From assembly GCA_039583875.1 (NCBI GenBank), contig CM077150.1, positions 176,151,499-176,215,498 on the forward strand: a stretch of 64,000 nt of DNA, given 5' to 3'. Shown here piece by piece: positions 45,261 to 57,331 of the stretch. A program made the position numbers and the translations under genes. The DNA comes from Platanthera guangdongensis (lineage: Eukaryota; Streptophyta; Magnoliopsida; Asparagales; Orchidaceae). Under the pieces are notes generated by a model. The model did no database searches, was not told where the DNA came from, and was given only the letters and a program-made list of their open reading frames with translations. Positions within the stretch are counted from its first letter, which is position 1, and every line of letters starts with the position of its first letter.

Positions 45261-45896
45261 TGTACAAGAGATACAAACTACGTTTGGATACTAAGGTGTC
45301 CCTCTTCGTTGACGACGTGTTTTTGAAGTCCACAAAGAGTCCACAACCCTAGATCTCTCTTGGAGAGAATCTCCCCGGAACCGGCGAAGGCAAGATGGGC
45401 GGCGGCTAGGTTCACGGGATCGGCGGCGACAATGATGTGCAGCTGCTGTACTTTGGAAATCCAAACTTCGTAGCGAAGCTAGCTAGGTCTACCAACGGTC
45501 ACACTAGGATCAATCGTCTCGATCGATTCGGATGGGGAAGATTTTCCCGATCAACAAATCAAGAGACAAGAGATCTCCGGTTAGACACGTGAGACTCTAA
45601 GCTTGGCTAAGCTTCTGTCGCCGGAAGATCAGGAAGAATCGCGATCAAAAGCGCCGACCAACTAGCGCGAGCGGCGACGGCGGCGGCGGAGCAGTTTCGC
45701 GATTTTAGGTCAAGATCGACGCTCGGCTTCTTTCTGTGTATCTTCACTGTTCAAAAAATACCCGTATATATATACACAAGTAAACACCTTAAAGACCGTT
45801 GTGGGTCCCACAAGAAGAAACCCTAAATCCGGTTCAAAATAGTGCCTGCGGCAGAATCCGGTCCAGCTTTTTCCCGCAAATTGCCCAAGTAAAAAT

Positions 45897-46081
45897 CGGC
45901 GAGAATCACCTGTGATTCTCGTCGAATCGTCGAGAATCAAGGGTGGTTCTCGACGATTCGGTGAGAATCACAAAGTGATTCTCGTCGAATTTGACTTGAT
46001 TGCACTCTGATTTAGCCGGCGAGAATCAACCAGTGATTCTCGACGAATCGGCGAGAATCACTTGGTGATTCTCGTCGATTC
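45897..46081 (-). repeat. GGCGAGAATCAC / GTGATTCTCGTCGA inverted-repeat array
   Basis: Five to six alternating GAGAATCA and TGATTCTC arms, each 8-10 bp with short loops (for example GAGAATCACAAAGTGATTCTC), linked by TCGTCGAATCG. It lies in the U3-like part of the solo LTR. Confidence 0.85.
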
Positions 46082-46419
46082 TTACTTAGATGATTTTTCG
46101 TCTTACGCCTCTGAGCTGCTCTTTGACTCATCCTTGCTCCTTGTCTTCTCTTGCATAAACACAGCCCTGTACTTGAAAGTAAGTGCACTCCAATAGAGAG
46201 AGTACACATAGGCCAACACACTGATCTGCTCAACGAGGGATTACGTCATGCAGACCCGTGTATATTGACCTACTGCACCCTGACATTGGTGTGCACTTAT
46301 CGTGAAATAACTGCAAGCACAACTTGAAATATTTTGTCAAATACATTGTCTATTTACCTTAGCTTGTTCAGGGGCTTCTTCAAATCAGGTACGTTGTGGA
46401 TACAATACCCAACATGTTC

Positions 46420-49402
46420 TCTCATGAAAAACTGGATTTTTGGAGATGTATGTCGCGACCTTATTGTCACAGAACATAGGAAGAGGATAGTTGTACACCT
46501 CTCCTAAATAATGCATGAGAGCCCGTAACCATTTCAACTCACACGTGGTCAATGCCATACTGCGATATTCCGCCTTTGTAGTAGACTTGGAGACCACAGA
46601 CTATTTCTTGCTCTTCCAACTCACAAGATTGCCTCCAACAAACGTGCAAAAACGTGATGTCGACTTGCGGTCCACTTTGTCATCAACATAACTCGAATCA
46701 GAGTATGCTTCAACCCTTAGGTGTCCATTCTTTTGAGAAAGAAGTCCCTTCCCTGGTGCTGCTTTAATATACTCCAATATACTCATGGCAGATTGTAGAT
46801 GACACTCACTAGGAGCTTGCATGAACTGGCTCACCTTGCCAACAGCATAAGAGAGGTCGGGTCTGGTTACCGTGAGATAAATGAGTTTTCCCACCAGACG
46901 CCGGTACCTCGCAAGATCGGATAGAAGAGGCGAGTCATCTGTCCAAGTTTTGTCTTCTCCAGCAGCCATGGGACAACAGGCAGGTTTAGCACCAGTCAAT
47001 CCTGCCTCTTTTAGAAGATCAAGGGCATACTTTCGTTGGGAAAGGACCATGGAGTTGGGCTTCCTAGAGATTTTAATCCCCAAAAAGTATTTTGGGGAGC
47101 CCATATCCTTTGTGACCAGGTGTTGATGGAGGTGTTTCTTTATCAACGTTACCCCATCCTAGTCATCGCCAGTAAGAAGAATGTCATCAACATAAACTGG
47201 AAGAACTACCAGACCAGAGGTGGTTTTCCGAACAAATAAGGAGTGATCGGCCGAGCTTCTTGTAAAACCAATAGCCACAATAATGCCGCTAAACTTATCA
47301 AACCATGCACGAGGACTCTGTTTGAGGCCATAGATAGCCTTCTTTAGCCGGCATACCCGAGTCTCCCCCTGAGCAACATACCTAGGAGGTTGCTCCATGT
47401 AAACATCTTCCTACAGATCACCGTAGAGGAAAGCATTCTTAACATCCTACTGCAAAATGAGCCAATCCCTATTGATAGTTACAAAGAGAAGGACCCGAAT
47501 GGTGCTGAGGCGAGCAACGAGAGAGAAGGTGTCGAAGTAATCAACACCATATATCTGAGTGAATCCTTTGGCGACCAGGCAGGCCTTCTAGCGATCCACG
47601 CTGCCATCAGGATGGAATTTGACAACAAAGACCCAGCGACAACCAACAACATCCGTGCCCAAAGGTGGGGGAACAAGGGTCCAGGTGCCCCGTCCAATAA
47701 GGGTAGAAATTTCCTCATCCATGGCAGCCTTCCAATGAGGAATGGTGAGAGCTTCCTGGTAGGTATGGGGAGTGGCAGTCGTTAAGATAGCCAAGGCAAA
47801 CGCCCTGTGAGAAGGAGTGAGACGATCATAGGAAACAACAGCAGCCAGCGGGTGCTGGGTACTTGTCAGCACCCCTTTGCGAAGAGCAATGGGAAGATCC
47901 AGGTCCGTAGGTTCCTCAATAACCGGAGTATCCGTGGCGGAGAGAGCTGGCCCGGGAGAGAGGAGAGACAGCCACAGAGAAGAAGGAGATGGTGGTGGTG
48001 ATGAGGAAGAGGGGGAAGGAAGAGACGGTGGAGGTGATGGTGGGAGAAGCTCAACGAGAGTAGATGGGTTGGAGGGTGCGGTGGGAGAAGGAGGTGGAGG
48101 TGGGTCGGAGGAGAAAAAGGACACATTCTCGAAGAATGTCACATCCGCGGAGACATATTGTTTCCGAAGAACGGGATTAAAACAGCAGTATCCTTTTTGG
48201 GTAGTTGAGTAACCGAAAAAGATACACTTGGTGGTATGAGAGTCAAGTATGTCATGGGTTACGGAAGGATTGTGCACAAAGACCGTGCACCCAAAGATAC
48301 GCAGAGGAAGAGGAAACGCTTTCTTGCCATGATAGAGAATAGAGAAAGGAGTTTGGCCATGGAGAACCATGGACGGAATGCGATTAATAAGGTAATAGGA
48401 GAGAAGGACAGCGTATCCCCAATAGGAGCGAGGAAAGTGCATTTTGGTCATCAGAGTGCGGGCGACATCAAGAAGGTGACGGTTCTTGCGTTCCGCGACC
48501 CCATTTTGTTGCGAGGTATAGGCACATGTAGTTTGATGAAGAATACCATTTTGCACACAAAAAGAAGTGAAAGCATTGCTAAGATATTCCTTAGCGTTTT
48601 CAGAACGAAAAACTTTAATAGACATATCAAACTGAGTTTTAATCATATTGTAAAAAGATATCCATACAGAAAAAAGTTCTGAGCGATCCTTTAAAAGATA
48701 CACACATGTACATATAAAGAAATCATCAATAAACATTACAAAATATGAACTACCTCGACCTACGGTGAGGGTAGGAGCAGGACCCCAGACGTCGGAGTGA
48801 ACAAGTTCAAACAGCCGGGAAGATCCACGACCTTGCTTTAGTGGGAAGGAGGAGCGGTGATGCTTGCCAAGTTGACATGCATCACAGTTGAGCGATGGGC
48901 TGTGCGGAGGAAGATGCGGTAGAAGCTGACGAAGGAGATGGGTAGGAGCATGACCAAAACAAAGGTGCCACTAGAGAAGATTAGAAGAAGAGGCGGAGAA
49001 GGCGGAGAGTAAAGAAACGTCGTCGAGGAAGTAGAGGCCGCCACTCTCAGTCCCAGTAGAAATCGTTCGCTTGGTGCCCGAATCCTGAAAAGAACAAGTA
49101 GTAGACGTGAATGTGATAGAGCATTGCAGTTGTTTGCAAGGGGAAGTTACAGATAACAAGTTGCAAGGGAACTTGGGAACATAGAGGGTGTCCGCCAAGC
49201 AAAGAGATGGAGTAACTTGAACCACCCCCGTTCCATTGACCGGTGAGAGAGAGCCGTCCGCAACAAGGACCGGGGGTAACCGGTCATGCCAATGTAGGAG
49301 AGAAAAATAGTGCAGATCGCCGGTCATATGATTAATAGCACCAGAGTCGATCAACAATTTACCTTGAGTAGTAACGTGGGCACTACCTGAAGACGTGACC
49401 AT
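46420..49402 (-). pseudogene. pol: Copia-B pol: PR-INT-RT-RNase H (N-terminal part)
   Basis: Reading down the minus strand: protease LLIDSGAINHMTGD near 49355 and LADTLYVP, then the HHCC region. Integrase: the start of the core is disrupted near 48740-48970; FRSENAKEYLSNAF and QNGVAERKNRHLLD (DDE region) lie in an open stretch 48736-47588. A Pro/Ser-rich linker, RT start GCRWVFVVKFHPDG, RT ALYGLKQSPRAW and LPVYVDDILLTGDD (catalytic YVDD near 47170), and RNase H YSDSSYVDDKVDRKSTS to NPVFHERT complete it. A few stops and shifts separate the open stretches. Confidence 0.8.
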
Positions 49403-49439
49403 AGAGGCAGATGGCTTCGAAGATGAAGATGAAGCGTCA

Positions 49440-50272
49440 CCAAATGGTCGAAGATGAGGATGCTTCTTCCAATAACGATCAACCGTATGGCCGGTGCGGC
49501 CATAATGAGAGCAAAGAAAGCGAGCAGCACCACGTTTGCTGGAGGGGAGATGGCGACCACCAGAGCCACCTCGCTGAGTATGATGAGCGGAGTTGTCCGG
49601 TTGAGAAGGGGAGGATAACAGCAGACGTTAGAGCAAAGAAGTAATAGCGGCAATGCGGGCAGAGGTGGCATTCAGGGTGGGAGACTCCTCCTCACCAAGG
49701 ATCTGTTGACGGATCATGTCATATGTCTCCGGAAGGCGAAGAAGATAACACACAACCAGAAGCTCCTGGAAGTGTCTATGTTGTTCAGCGAGATCAACAG
49801 AGAAGGGGCGATTTTGTAGAATTTCGGCTTCGAGAGCCTGAACTTGCTGGTAAGCGGCCACTGAAGACATGGAGGGACGGGTAAAGAGGTCCGCATATAA
49901 AGTATAGATGTGAGACGTCTGAGCCCCATTAGAGTGGAGAGCAGCAAGATGTAGCCAAGCGGCCATAACAGTTTCATCATGACGGATGACAAGGAGGCAT
50001 TTGTCCGAAAGACTGTTAGCCAGCCATGTGCGGACAAGAGCATCACTGGAATCCCAGTCATCAAAGAGAGGGGAATCATGCAGATGGGGATCATAGGTGA
50101 GATGATGAAGTTTGCATTGAGAGAGGAGGAGGAAGGTGAAGGAGGCACTCCAATCCGGATAGTTGGGACCAATAAGCTTGGAAGAGGTGCCAAGATTACC
50201 AGAAGGAGTGGGAGGTGTAGGAGGATGAGCAACGACGGGAGTAGTGGTGGTGGAGAGATCGGAGTTGGCCAT
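49440..50272 (-). pseudogene. gag: Copia-B gag
   Basis: ATG at 50272 begins MANSDLSTTTTPVV. The UBN2-like copia gag fold follows: LIGPNYPDWSASFTFLL, VRTWLANSLSDKCL, AWLHLAALHSNGAQTS, YQQVQALEAEIL and LLRLPETYDMIRQQIL. The frame continues past a stop near 49628 to a knuckle CSHYGRTGHTVDRYW (second and last Cys changed to Tyr), near 49450-49510. The open N-terminal part is about 215 residues. Confidence 0.75.
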
Positions 50273-50457
50273 AGAAGAAAGTATCAGGAGAAACAAGCCG
50301 CGGCTAGAAGGATAAGCTGATAGAAGGAGAACGGGTAACAAGGTCGTGGCAACTTAAGGAGAGGTCGCAACAACAAAGGAGAGGAGAGCGGCTAGCACAG
50401 GTCGCGGCGACTTACAACAAGTCGCGACGATAAAGAAGAGGAATCAAGCTGCGAAGA

Positions 50458-53087
50458 TGTAACACCCCAGTTTTGCAAGAGGTTCAGTCTGCAGTTCTGG
50501 AAAATTTTTTTTAGGTTTCTGGCAGGAGGCACACGGCCTGCGACACGGGCGTGTCGTAGGGCGTGTCGAGGCCGTTTCGACACTCGGCCCAAGTGTCGAC
50601 ACTTTTGCTCGACAAAGTGTCGAGAGTGTGGCACACGGCCTGCGACACGGGCGTGTCGCAGGGCGTGTCGAGGCCGTGTCGACACTCGGCCCAAGTGTCG
50701 ACACTTTTGCTCGACAAAGTGTCGAGAGTGTGGCACACGGCCTGCGACACGGGCGTGTCGCAGGGCGTGTCGAGGCCGTGTCGACACTCGTCCCAAGTGT
50801 CGAAACTTTTACTCGACAAGGTATCGAGACTGGGGCACACGGCCTGTGACACGGGCGTGTCACAGGGCGTGTCCCGCTTGGTCGACGATCTTCGCTCGAC
50901 GTTTTTCCGCGGTGTCGACACAAAGCCTGTCGACGGGTGTCGAGACTTGGCACACGGCTTGGGACACGGGCGTGTCCCAGGCCGTGTCAGCTCTCGGGTT
51001 GGTTTCGGGGCCGTGTTGTTGGAGGCACACGGTCGGCCACACGGCCGTGTCACTGGAGACACGAGCGTGTCGGGTTGAACATGGGCGTGTCGGATGCCCG
51101 TGTGCGATTCCAGGCGTGTCGATTTGAGACGGCGAATGAGGAACACGGCCCTGGACACGGGCGTGTGCCAGGCCGTGTTCGGCCCAGATCTTCTGTTTTC
51201 CAGGCGAATCGCGGCCATTCTTTTTCTGGTTTCGGGATCTAACGGTTCAGGCCATCTCTTGGGAAGTTAAGTCCAAATTTAGGGTTGGAAACCCTCATTG
51301 TTTTCCAAGTTTTCTCTTTCTAAGTTCTTGAGAAAAGCTAGAGCAAGGAGGAAGAAGAAGAAGGTCTTGGGCTGTAGGAAGGGTTTCGGAGCTCCAAATC
51401 GAGAACCGAGTCCGGATCCATGAAGCTTAGATCGTTGCGAAGATTTCCATCCGGCTATTTTGCCATGGCAAGGAAGAGGAGTCGGAAGGTAACGACATCT
51501 CTCCTCTCGGTCCTTAGGAGGCATGTACTAGCATCATTTATTTTCTTTCTCTCTAATATTTGGGCACCAAACTCTCAAATGAGAGGGGTTTTGGTTTGCC
51601 AAGGTTCAAGAGGAACCTCCGAGTTGATTGAGTCCGTCCCCGACATATTTTTGCATTAGAGATCCGCTTCGCTAGTGGATTAGGCATGGTGGGTGAAGCC
51701 GTGGTCGCGACCGTTAGTCCGACTCGGTGATGTTGCATACGAACTTAGGGATTCGTAGAGATTTCCGTTGCGGCAAGATGTCGTTTGTGTTGTGGTGATG
51801 ATTGACTCGTTTGCTTGAAAAGGTACGTGTAGTCGAACCCGGACAAGGTTAGCTCCTCGTGGCGGTAGATGGTTTCCTTGAGGGACAAGGTTAGCTCCGT
51901 ATGAGTTGGAGATGGTTTCCTTGGTGGACAAGGTTAGCTCCGCACGAGTTGGAGATGGTTTCCTTGGTGCGCGGGAACGCTGCAGTACAAAGAGGGATTA
52001 CGATGTATTTAGTCTTGGTTTGTGTTGTGCCAAGGCGTGGCTATGTCTCCGTGGTCGGCTGGCTATCCCGTGACATGTGCGTCTTGTGTGGAGAGTGTCC
52101 CGGCGAGACTAGTCCCCTTCTGTGAGACTGACGAGAATGCCAAGCTTGGGGCAAGCCCGGGCAAAGAGGCCACGAGCAGGTGGGGTCCAGCAAGGCTTCC
52201 TAGAATCGGTCGGTCTGTGTTTGTTGGAATCCTGGCATGAGACGTCAGAGCTTGCAGGCAAGCCCGGGGCTAAGCCCACGAGAGGGTGGGGCCTTGGCAA
52301 GAATTCCTTGTGGCGGCTTGTGCGCCGTTTGAGGGAGAGGTGTCTCCCTTAGTGTTTGCGGCTTTATGCCAATGGGGAAATGTGAGTACCCAATTGATGT
52401 GATGTTGTGCTAGATGCATATGCAGTAGGGTACCCTGGGTGAAGCCCGGGTGTTGCATTCATGTTGTATAGTAGGCCCTTTTCTTTATATGCTCAACCAA
52501 TAGAGAACATATTTGATGATTGAGACATCCAAGCCTATTTTAGTGTTCTTCTGTTTATAGCTATTTTTATTGCTTATGAAGTGCTGACTTGCAGGTTGGA
52601 GGGTTCCCCGGGGTCCGTTAGGGGCGGCCGGGAGGAGATGTGTTGTTACACAGTTTGAGGTCAGCCTTTGCTGACCCACGTTACTAATAATTTTTACAGG
52701 GCAAGGATCACATGCAGGAGCTAGCACGCCGGCCAAAAAGGCCTAAGCCCATGAAGTGTTTTTCCCTCTTTTGTAGCACTACATTGATGATGATGTTTGT
52801 TTGAGACTCTTTTGTCCGGCTTGCATGCCGAGGTAGACTAGGAGTGCTGAGCACATTCATGATTGATGTTTTATGTCTCTTTTGGACACTTGATGTTAGG
52901 CCTTAAGGCCATTTGTTTTACTCTTTAGTGGTGGATAACCTCTAGTCCTGTTTGTTTCCGCTGTGTTGTGCAAGTGTTTTGAGTTTGGGTAGTTATATCA
53001 ACTTATAATACTAAAGCTGTGGCGTTCGTATGCTGTGGGGCCCCGGCCGGACCCATATTATACGTCCACTACAAGGGAGGTGTTACA
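50458..53087 (+). mobile_element. Solo LTR of the Ty3-2 family inside Copia-B leader
   Basis: 2630 bp, TGTAACACCCCAGTTTTGC..GGGAGGTGTTACA, with perfect GAAGA duplications (50453-50457 and 53088-53092). Plus orientation. It matches the Ty3-2 LTR closely but has about three palindromic units instead of five (50527-50840). It keeps the exon-donor block (51465-51494; MARKRSRK then GTAACG), the 50-nt repeats (51840-51970) and the GGTCAGC/GCTGACC hairpin (52659-52676). Confidence 0.93.
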
Positions 53088-53229
53088 GAAGACAGGTCGC
53101 GGAAAGAAGAGACAAGCCGCGAGGACAGGTCGCGGGAAGGGGAAACAAGCCGCGAGGACAAGTCGCGGAAAGAGGAAACAAGACGCAAAGATTGAGAGCG
53201 CGCACACAATCAGGAGGAAAGGACCGAGT
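53088..53229 (-). repeat. Copia-B leader repeats
   Basis: Repeats of GACA(G/A)(G)TCGCGG and AAACAAGCCGCGAG about every 35-40 nt on the plus strand, between the PBS and gag. They continue on the other side of the solo LTR (50342-50452: GTCGCGGCGACTTACAAC, GTCGCGACGATAAAG). Copia-D has the same motifs after its PBS. Confidence 0.7.
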
Positions 53230-53241
53230 GCTCTGATACCA
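53230..53241 (-). other. Copia-B primer binding site (initiator tRNA-Met)
   Basis: The minus strand reads TGGTATCAGAGC, touching the LTR end. Confidence 0.92.
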
Positions 53242-53671
53242 TGTGCGAACAGAAAATAACAGACCGAAAATTAGGAGTAATGTAAACTTTATTATCCAAA
53301 AAAGGTATCAATTACAATGGTATAGCCTCCCTTTTATATAATGGAAGAGATGAGAGAGATTACAATTAAGCAATGTGAGACTAAAAATTTACATATAAAT
53401 GCGACTTTACAAAAAGACAACCCGAACAGGTCGTGCGGTTAGACAAGCCGGCTAACCGCCCGACAACCAACAAGAGGAGAGAACAAGAGTCACAGAGAGC
53501 AGGCCGCCACAGGAGACCGCTAGACCGCATGGTCTCTAATCCATCTGAGACAAACCGCCAGACCGATGGGCACCAGCCAGCAATAGCCCGGCAGACAGGC
53601 TGATAAGGATAAGCCTCCAGATCGCACAGACTCCGAACAGCAACAGACCGCCCGGCCTCCATACTGTAATA
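53242..53671 (-). repeat. Copia-B 5' LTR
   Basis: 430 bp. The minus strand starts TATTACAG (TG lost by G-to-A) and ends TGTTCGCACA. It differs from the 3' LTR by scattered substitutions. A TATA-like TTATATAAAAGGGAGG (minus) lies near 53330. Confidence 0.88.
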
Positions 53672-53676
53672 TATAA

Positions 53677-53999
53677 CAGCAGGTAGTTTCTATTCACAGA
53701 TTTTGTGGATTCAAAACCAACTTCTGGATTATGGTTTCAAATTAAATAATTCAACCATATTTTTTTGATAATATCAGTGCAATTTCAATGACACAAAATC
53801 CAGTGCATCATAGTCGGAAAAAGTATATAGAGATAAGACATCATTTCACTAGAGACAGTTTGGATAAAAATAAAATTTAACTTGTCTTTATCTCTACTGA
53901 TTTACAAAGGGAAGATATTTTCACCTAACTCTTAGATGAAAAGAAACATTTGTTCTTCCTAAATCAGCTAGGTATGATTAATGGAGATGCTTTAATTTG
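53677..53999 (+). pseudogene. pol: Sirevirus-A pol, part 2 (RNase H C-terminus)
   Basis: Continues from 44286: AGSFYSQILWIQNQLLDYG, then NPVHHSRKKYIEIRHHF and STDLQREDIF, ending LNQLGMINGDALI and TGA near 53999. One stop lies inside. The join across Copia-B is in register once a CATAA duplication is taken out. Confidence 0.8.
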
Positions 54000-54009
54000 A
54001 TTTTTGTCT

Positions 54010-54330
54010 ATGGTCGACGAACTGTCAATTTTTCGTCGAACGGAGATCGATGAACTATGAACTCTTCGTGGAATGTTCATCGGACGGAGATCGACGAACC
54101 TTCCTTTATGAAATTTTTCGTCGAACGGAGATTGATGAAGGTTGTCTCAAAAAATTTTTCGTCGAACGGAGAACGACAAAATATTTTCTTCTCTTCAAAC
54201 TTAGATCGACGCTTTTATTTCCTTGCGAGATTTTTCGTCGAACTGAGTTCGAAGTTTTTATTTTTTTCATTGGACGGAGTTCGTCTTTTCATCTTCTGAA
54301 AACTTGTAATTATGTTTTCATCGAACTCCA
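54010..54330 (+). repeat. TTCGTCGAAC(G/T)GAGATCGA repeats between pol and the env-like ORF
   Basis: About six imperfect units with TTCGTCGAAC and GATCGACGAA arms that can pair. It is the only feature between the pol stop and the env-like start, apart from a pyrimidine tract. Confidence 0.7.
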
Positions 54331-54355
54331 TCCCGTGCTTTCCAGTTCTCTTGCA

Positions 54356-54376
54356 CTTGATCTTTTCTTTTTGCAG
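54356..54376 (+). promoter_or_regulatory. Putative splice acceptor before the env-like ORF
   Basis: A pyrimidine tract (TTTTCTTTTT) followed by GCAG|GACAACA and then ATG at 54384. It fits the plant 3' splice-site consensus well. The donor has not been identified. Confidence 0.5.
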
Positions 54377-54383
54377 GACAACA

Positions 54384-57171
54384 ATGGCGATGTCTGCGAT
54401 GACTCTTTCTGCGATGAAGTTCGATATGGGTTTTGATATTGATATAGAATCATTCTCTCATTCGGATCAAGCCTGTCAAGACATTCTGAAATTGTTCGAG
54501 AACCAGAATCTTCGCCTGTTAATGACTACAAGGATAAAGTTTTCAGTAGCAGAAATAAAGGAATGGATGCACACAACCAAGATTCAGGATACACCAGTTA
54601 TTATTGGATCAATCTCGGGTAATCAGGTTCCTTTATCTCCAGAAATTCTTATTGAAATTTTTGGCTTTGATAATGGAGATGATGATATAGAACTATCTAG
54701 CTCTAAGTTTAATGATATGCTAGATAGGTTGGGTCACTCCTAGGGAAACCCTAACCATCTTTTTAAAGAAAATTTTTTCTATAAAATACAAATTTTTGGC
54801 TGATGTTGTTGAAAAGGTTATCTTAGGGAATCACTCTACTCATGATCACATAACTAGGCACCAGTTTCATCTGATGTGTGCCTTGGTTAATCAGAAAAGG
54901 ATTAATTGGGGATTAATTCTATTTGATTCCATTAAGAAGAAGATTACAGGAAAATCTGGAGGATATGGCAGAATTTTAGGAATTTTCCTACAAAATAAAT
55001 TTCCAGATCTGTTGGTCTCCCAGACCATCTTTATTAATGCTTTGAAGAGGCTTACATCTGCTCTCTTTTGTAGATGGGAGAGGTTAATCCCTAAGCCATC
55101 CAGGGCTTCCTCTTCCAGGACTGCTTCTGAATGCACCAGGGCTGTATCAGCCACTTCCCCAACCCCAGCAGAAGCTCTTTCTCCTCACATTCCCTCTCCT
55201 CCTCTATCTCTGCATCATTCTCCACTTCCATCATCAACTCCACTTGTTAATGTTTTTACTCTTCAAAATACCTTATCTGAAGAGATTCCCTCTACATCAT
55301 TCCATTCACATTCACCACTGTCATCCATGGTCATTGAAGCCATTCCATCACCTCCACATTCTCCAGTTCCTCAATCACCACTACCATCTCATCTTATTGA
55401 GGACATTCCTTCTACCTCTTTTCCCACATTCAATCTACTCTCTTCTCCATCTCCACCTTATTCACCAGTTAAGGAATCTATTCCAGATGAACTCCCATCT
55501 TTCATTCCAACATCTTCAATTCCACAAGCATTTACCATCTGTCTAACTTGCTCCATGCCTTCCTCTTCTACTGCTAATCAACCTTCCACATCTGCTAATC
55601 CTAATGATTATATGTATGTTGATTTTTTTTCTATTTATGCTAACACTCTTGAATTCATTACCCACACATTGAACAAACTCATAGCTGAAGCCATTGCTCC
55701 ACTTGCTGCTTCCATCTCTGCTCTCACTTCTCAGATATCCTCTTCCTTTATTGTCCCTTCTTTTGGGGGCCTTGATTCAGGTTTCCCTGGATCAAGGTAG
55801 GGGGAGATGTCTCATGAAGAAGCTCCTCAACCAGTAGCAGAAGTTCCAGCAGCAGCAATTGATTTTCAAGATTTAGAAATGTTTTCAGTTGAAGAAGTAG
55901 ATTCAGTCATTCCAGAAGTTACTGTTGGGGATGTCTCTATTAATCCCACAGTAAACTTAAATTCTTTATTATCAATTTTTGATTCTTTGCAAAACAATTG
56001 TCTTCCAATTTTTGACAACTCGAATAAGGCTATAGTACGCTATACTGCTCCAGTCAGCTTTTCTGTTTTAGAGCAACTAAGGACCAGTTTTTCATTCAGT
56101 TCCTTAGTTCCTCAATCTTTTACTTATGAAGATTCAATAAATGTCATAGTGCAAGGTTTTTACCCTCCCACTTATATGATGGATGAAACTCCAATGCCAA
56201 ATATTGATGACATTATGTTTGCGGATATGCCAGAAGAAGACAATGTACAGATAGCAGCTGTTACAGGGATTACAATTGTACAGACAGAGGCTAAACATAG
56301 TGATTATTCAAAATTGATTAAGCAGATTGATTATCTCTTTGATCTGCCTGCTGAAGAGTCTGATGATGATGAAGACTCAGATGAGTCAGATGCTTCCAGT
56401 TCAAAGAAAAGAAAGCTTAAGAAGAAATCTCATGCTAAGGTTGCTTCTCAACCTTCTACTACAGCTGATATACCATATTACATTCTACATGGTTTACCTC
56501 TCACTCCAGATCTTCCTCACTGGATGAGTTACTCTAAGAATCAGTAGAAATCCGAAAAGAAGAGTACGAGATACTCTCCACCTCCATAATCTAGGAGAGG
56601 TCCTCCTCCTCCTCCTCCAACAGCTGGCTCAGCAGGAAATGTCTCTTCATCTCAAAGGTCTACAACTTCTCATCATTCCAGACCATCTCAGAGCAGCAGC
56701 AAAAAGCAGCACAAATCCCAAAGAAGGAAACAACAACAAAGAAATCAAAGCAGCCAACAACATACATCTGAAAGTAATCAGCTGGATAAATCAAGCCTAG
56801 AATGGCCACTATCTCCAGTCTATGATCCAGAGATGGATCCTAACTTCAGAATGGCCAGATTTAGTAAACTCATTGCTCTTTCTCAGAACAGGAAAGCCAA
56901 AGAAGAAGGGAAGGATACATCCCAATTCTCATCAATGTCTAACTATAGACAAAAAGAGATAGCTAGGTATGCAAAGAAAAATGTTTTTAATGTTGACCAA
57001 TATATGTCTTTGCATCTAGAGGAAGTTGTGCTTAGGGCTACTTCTGTGAAGATTCTTGGTTCTGAAGACATGAAGATGACACAAAAAGAAGCAGAATACC
57101 CTACCAGAAAAATGATTTTCACTAAACCTGCTATAGATTCTTCTTCTACAGCTTCACAGAAGGATTCGTAA
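54384..57171 (+). pseudogene. Sirevirus-A env-like ORF (decayed)
   Basis: Begins MAMSAMTLSAMKFDM. A globular N-terminal part (RIKFSVAEIKEWMHT, PLSPEILIEIFGF) has a frame break between 54740 and 54786. Then comes KYKFLADVVEKVIL and a region (HQFHLMCALVNQKRINWG) like the plant-transposon domain of Sirevirus env-like proteins. A long Ser/Pro-rich part (55120-55600) is followed by a hydrophobic stretch near 55640-55760, acidic and Lys-rich segments, and a C-terminal part with RMARFSKLIAL. One frame from 54786 on, with stops at 55798, 56545 and 56587. I see no clear signal peptide; a membrane role is a family hypothesis, not shown here. Confidence 0.7.
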
Positions 57172-57331
57172 TTTTCTTGCTTATGTTTTTTTAAAAACTT
57201 TATTATTGTTGTAATATACTCACAAGACACATTTGTTCATATTTGTAGAATGATTTATGATTCTGTCAGATATTTTCTTGCTTTGTGATTTTCTTTGTTT
57301 TTATAGTGTCCTCACCCAAATTTTGGGATAT

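Larger units (their letters stand above)
44905..46414 (-). mobile_element. Solo LTR, Sirevirus type, inside Copia-B RNase H
   Basis: 1510 bp. The minus strand runs TGTTGGGTATTG to GGACTTTCA. Flanks TGTAC (44900-44904) and TGTTC (46415-46419) differ by one base. It contains the GAGAATCAC array (45897-46081), a variable-stem hairpin array (45081-45260), the AGTGG..CCACT block (about 45042-45075) and a G run (44941-44951). Confidence 0.85.
44287..53671 (-). mobile_element. Copia-B: Ty1/copia element inside Sirevirus-A RNase H
   Basis: Minus-strand element with short LTRs (429 and 430 bp) and a PBS touching the 5' LTR. The flanks CATAG (44282-44286) and TATAA (53672-53676) are each one change from CATAA, the sequence expected in the uninterrupted RNase H gene, so I read them as a decayed 5-bp duplication. 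Gag-pol lies in between. Guests are solo LTRs 44905-46414 and 50458-53087. RNase H wording (HERT..HIEVDCHFIRE type) suggests an Ale/Ivana-Tork side lineage; I am not sure which. Confidence 0.85.

Noticed and set aside
50511..51242. Several 170-235 codon frames in the solo LTR
   Set aside because: Stop-free palindromic array again; no conserved protein.
54384..57171. A true viral envelope gene or endogenous virus
   Set aside because: It follows a Ty1/copia pol and matches Sirevirus env-like layout; I see no signal peptide, fusion peptide or convincing membrane anchor, so it is described only as env-like.
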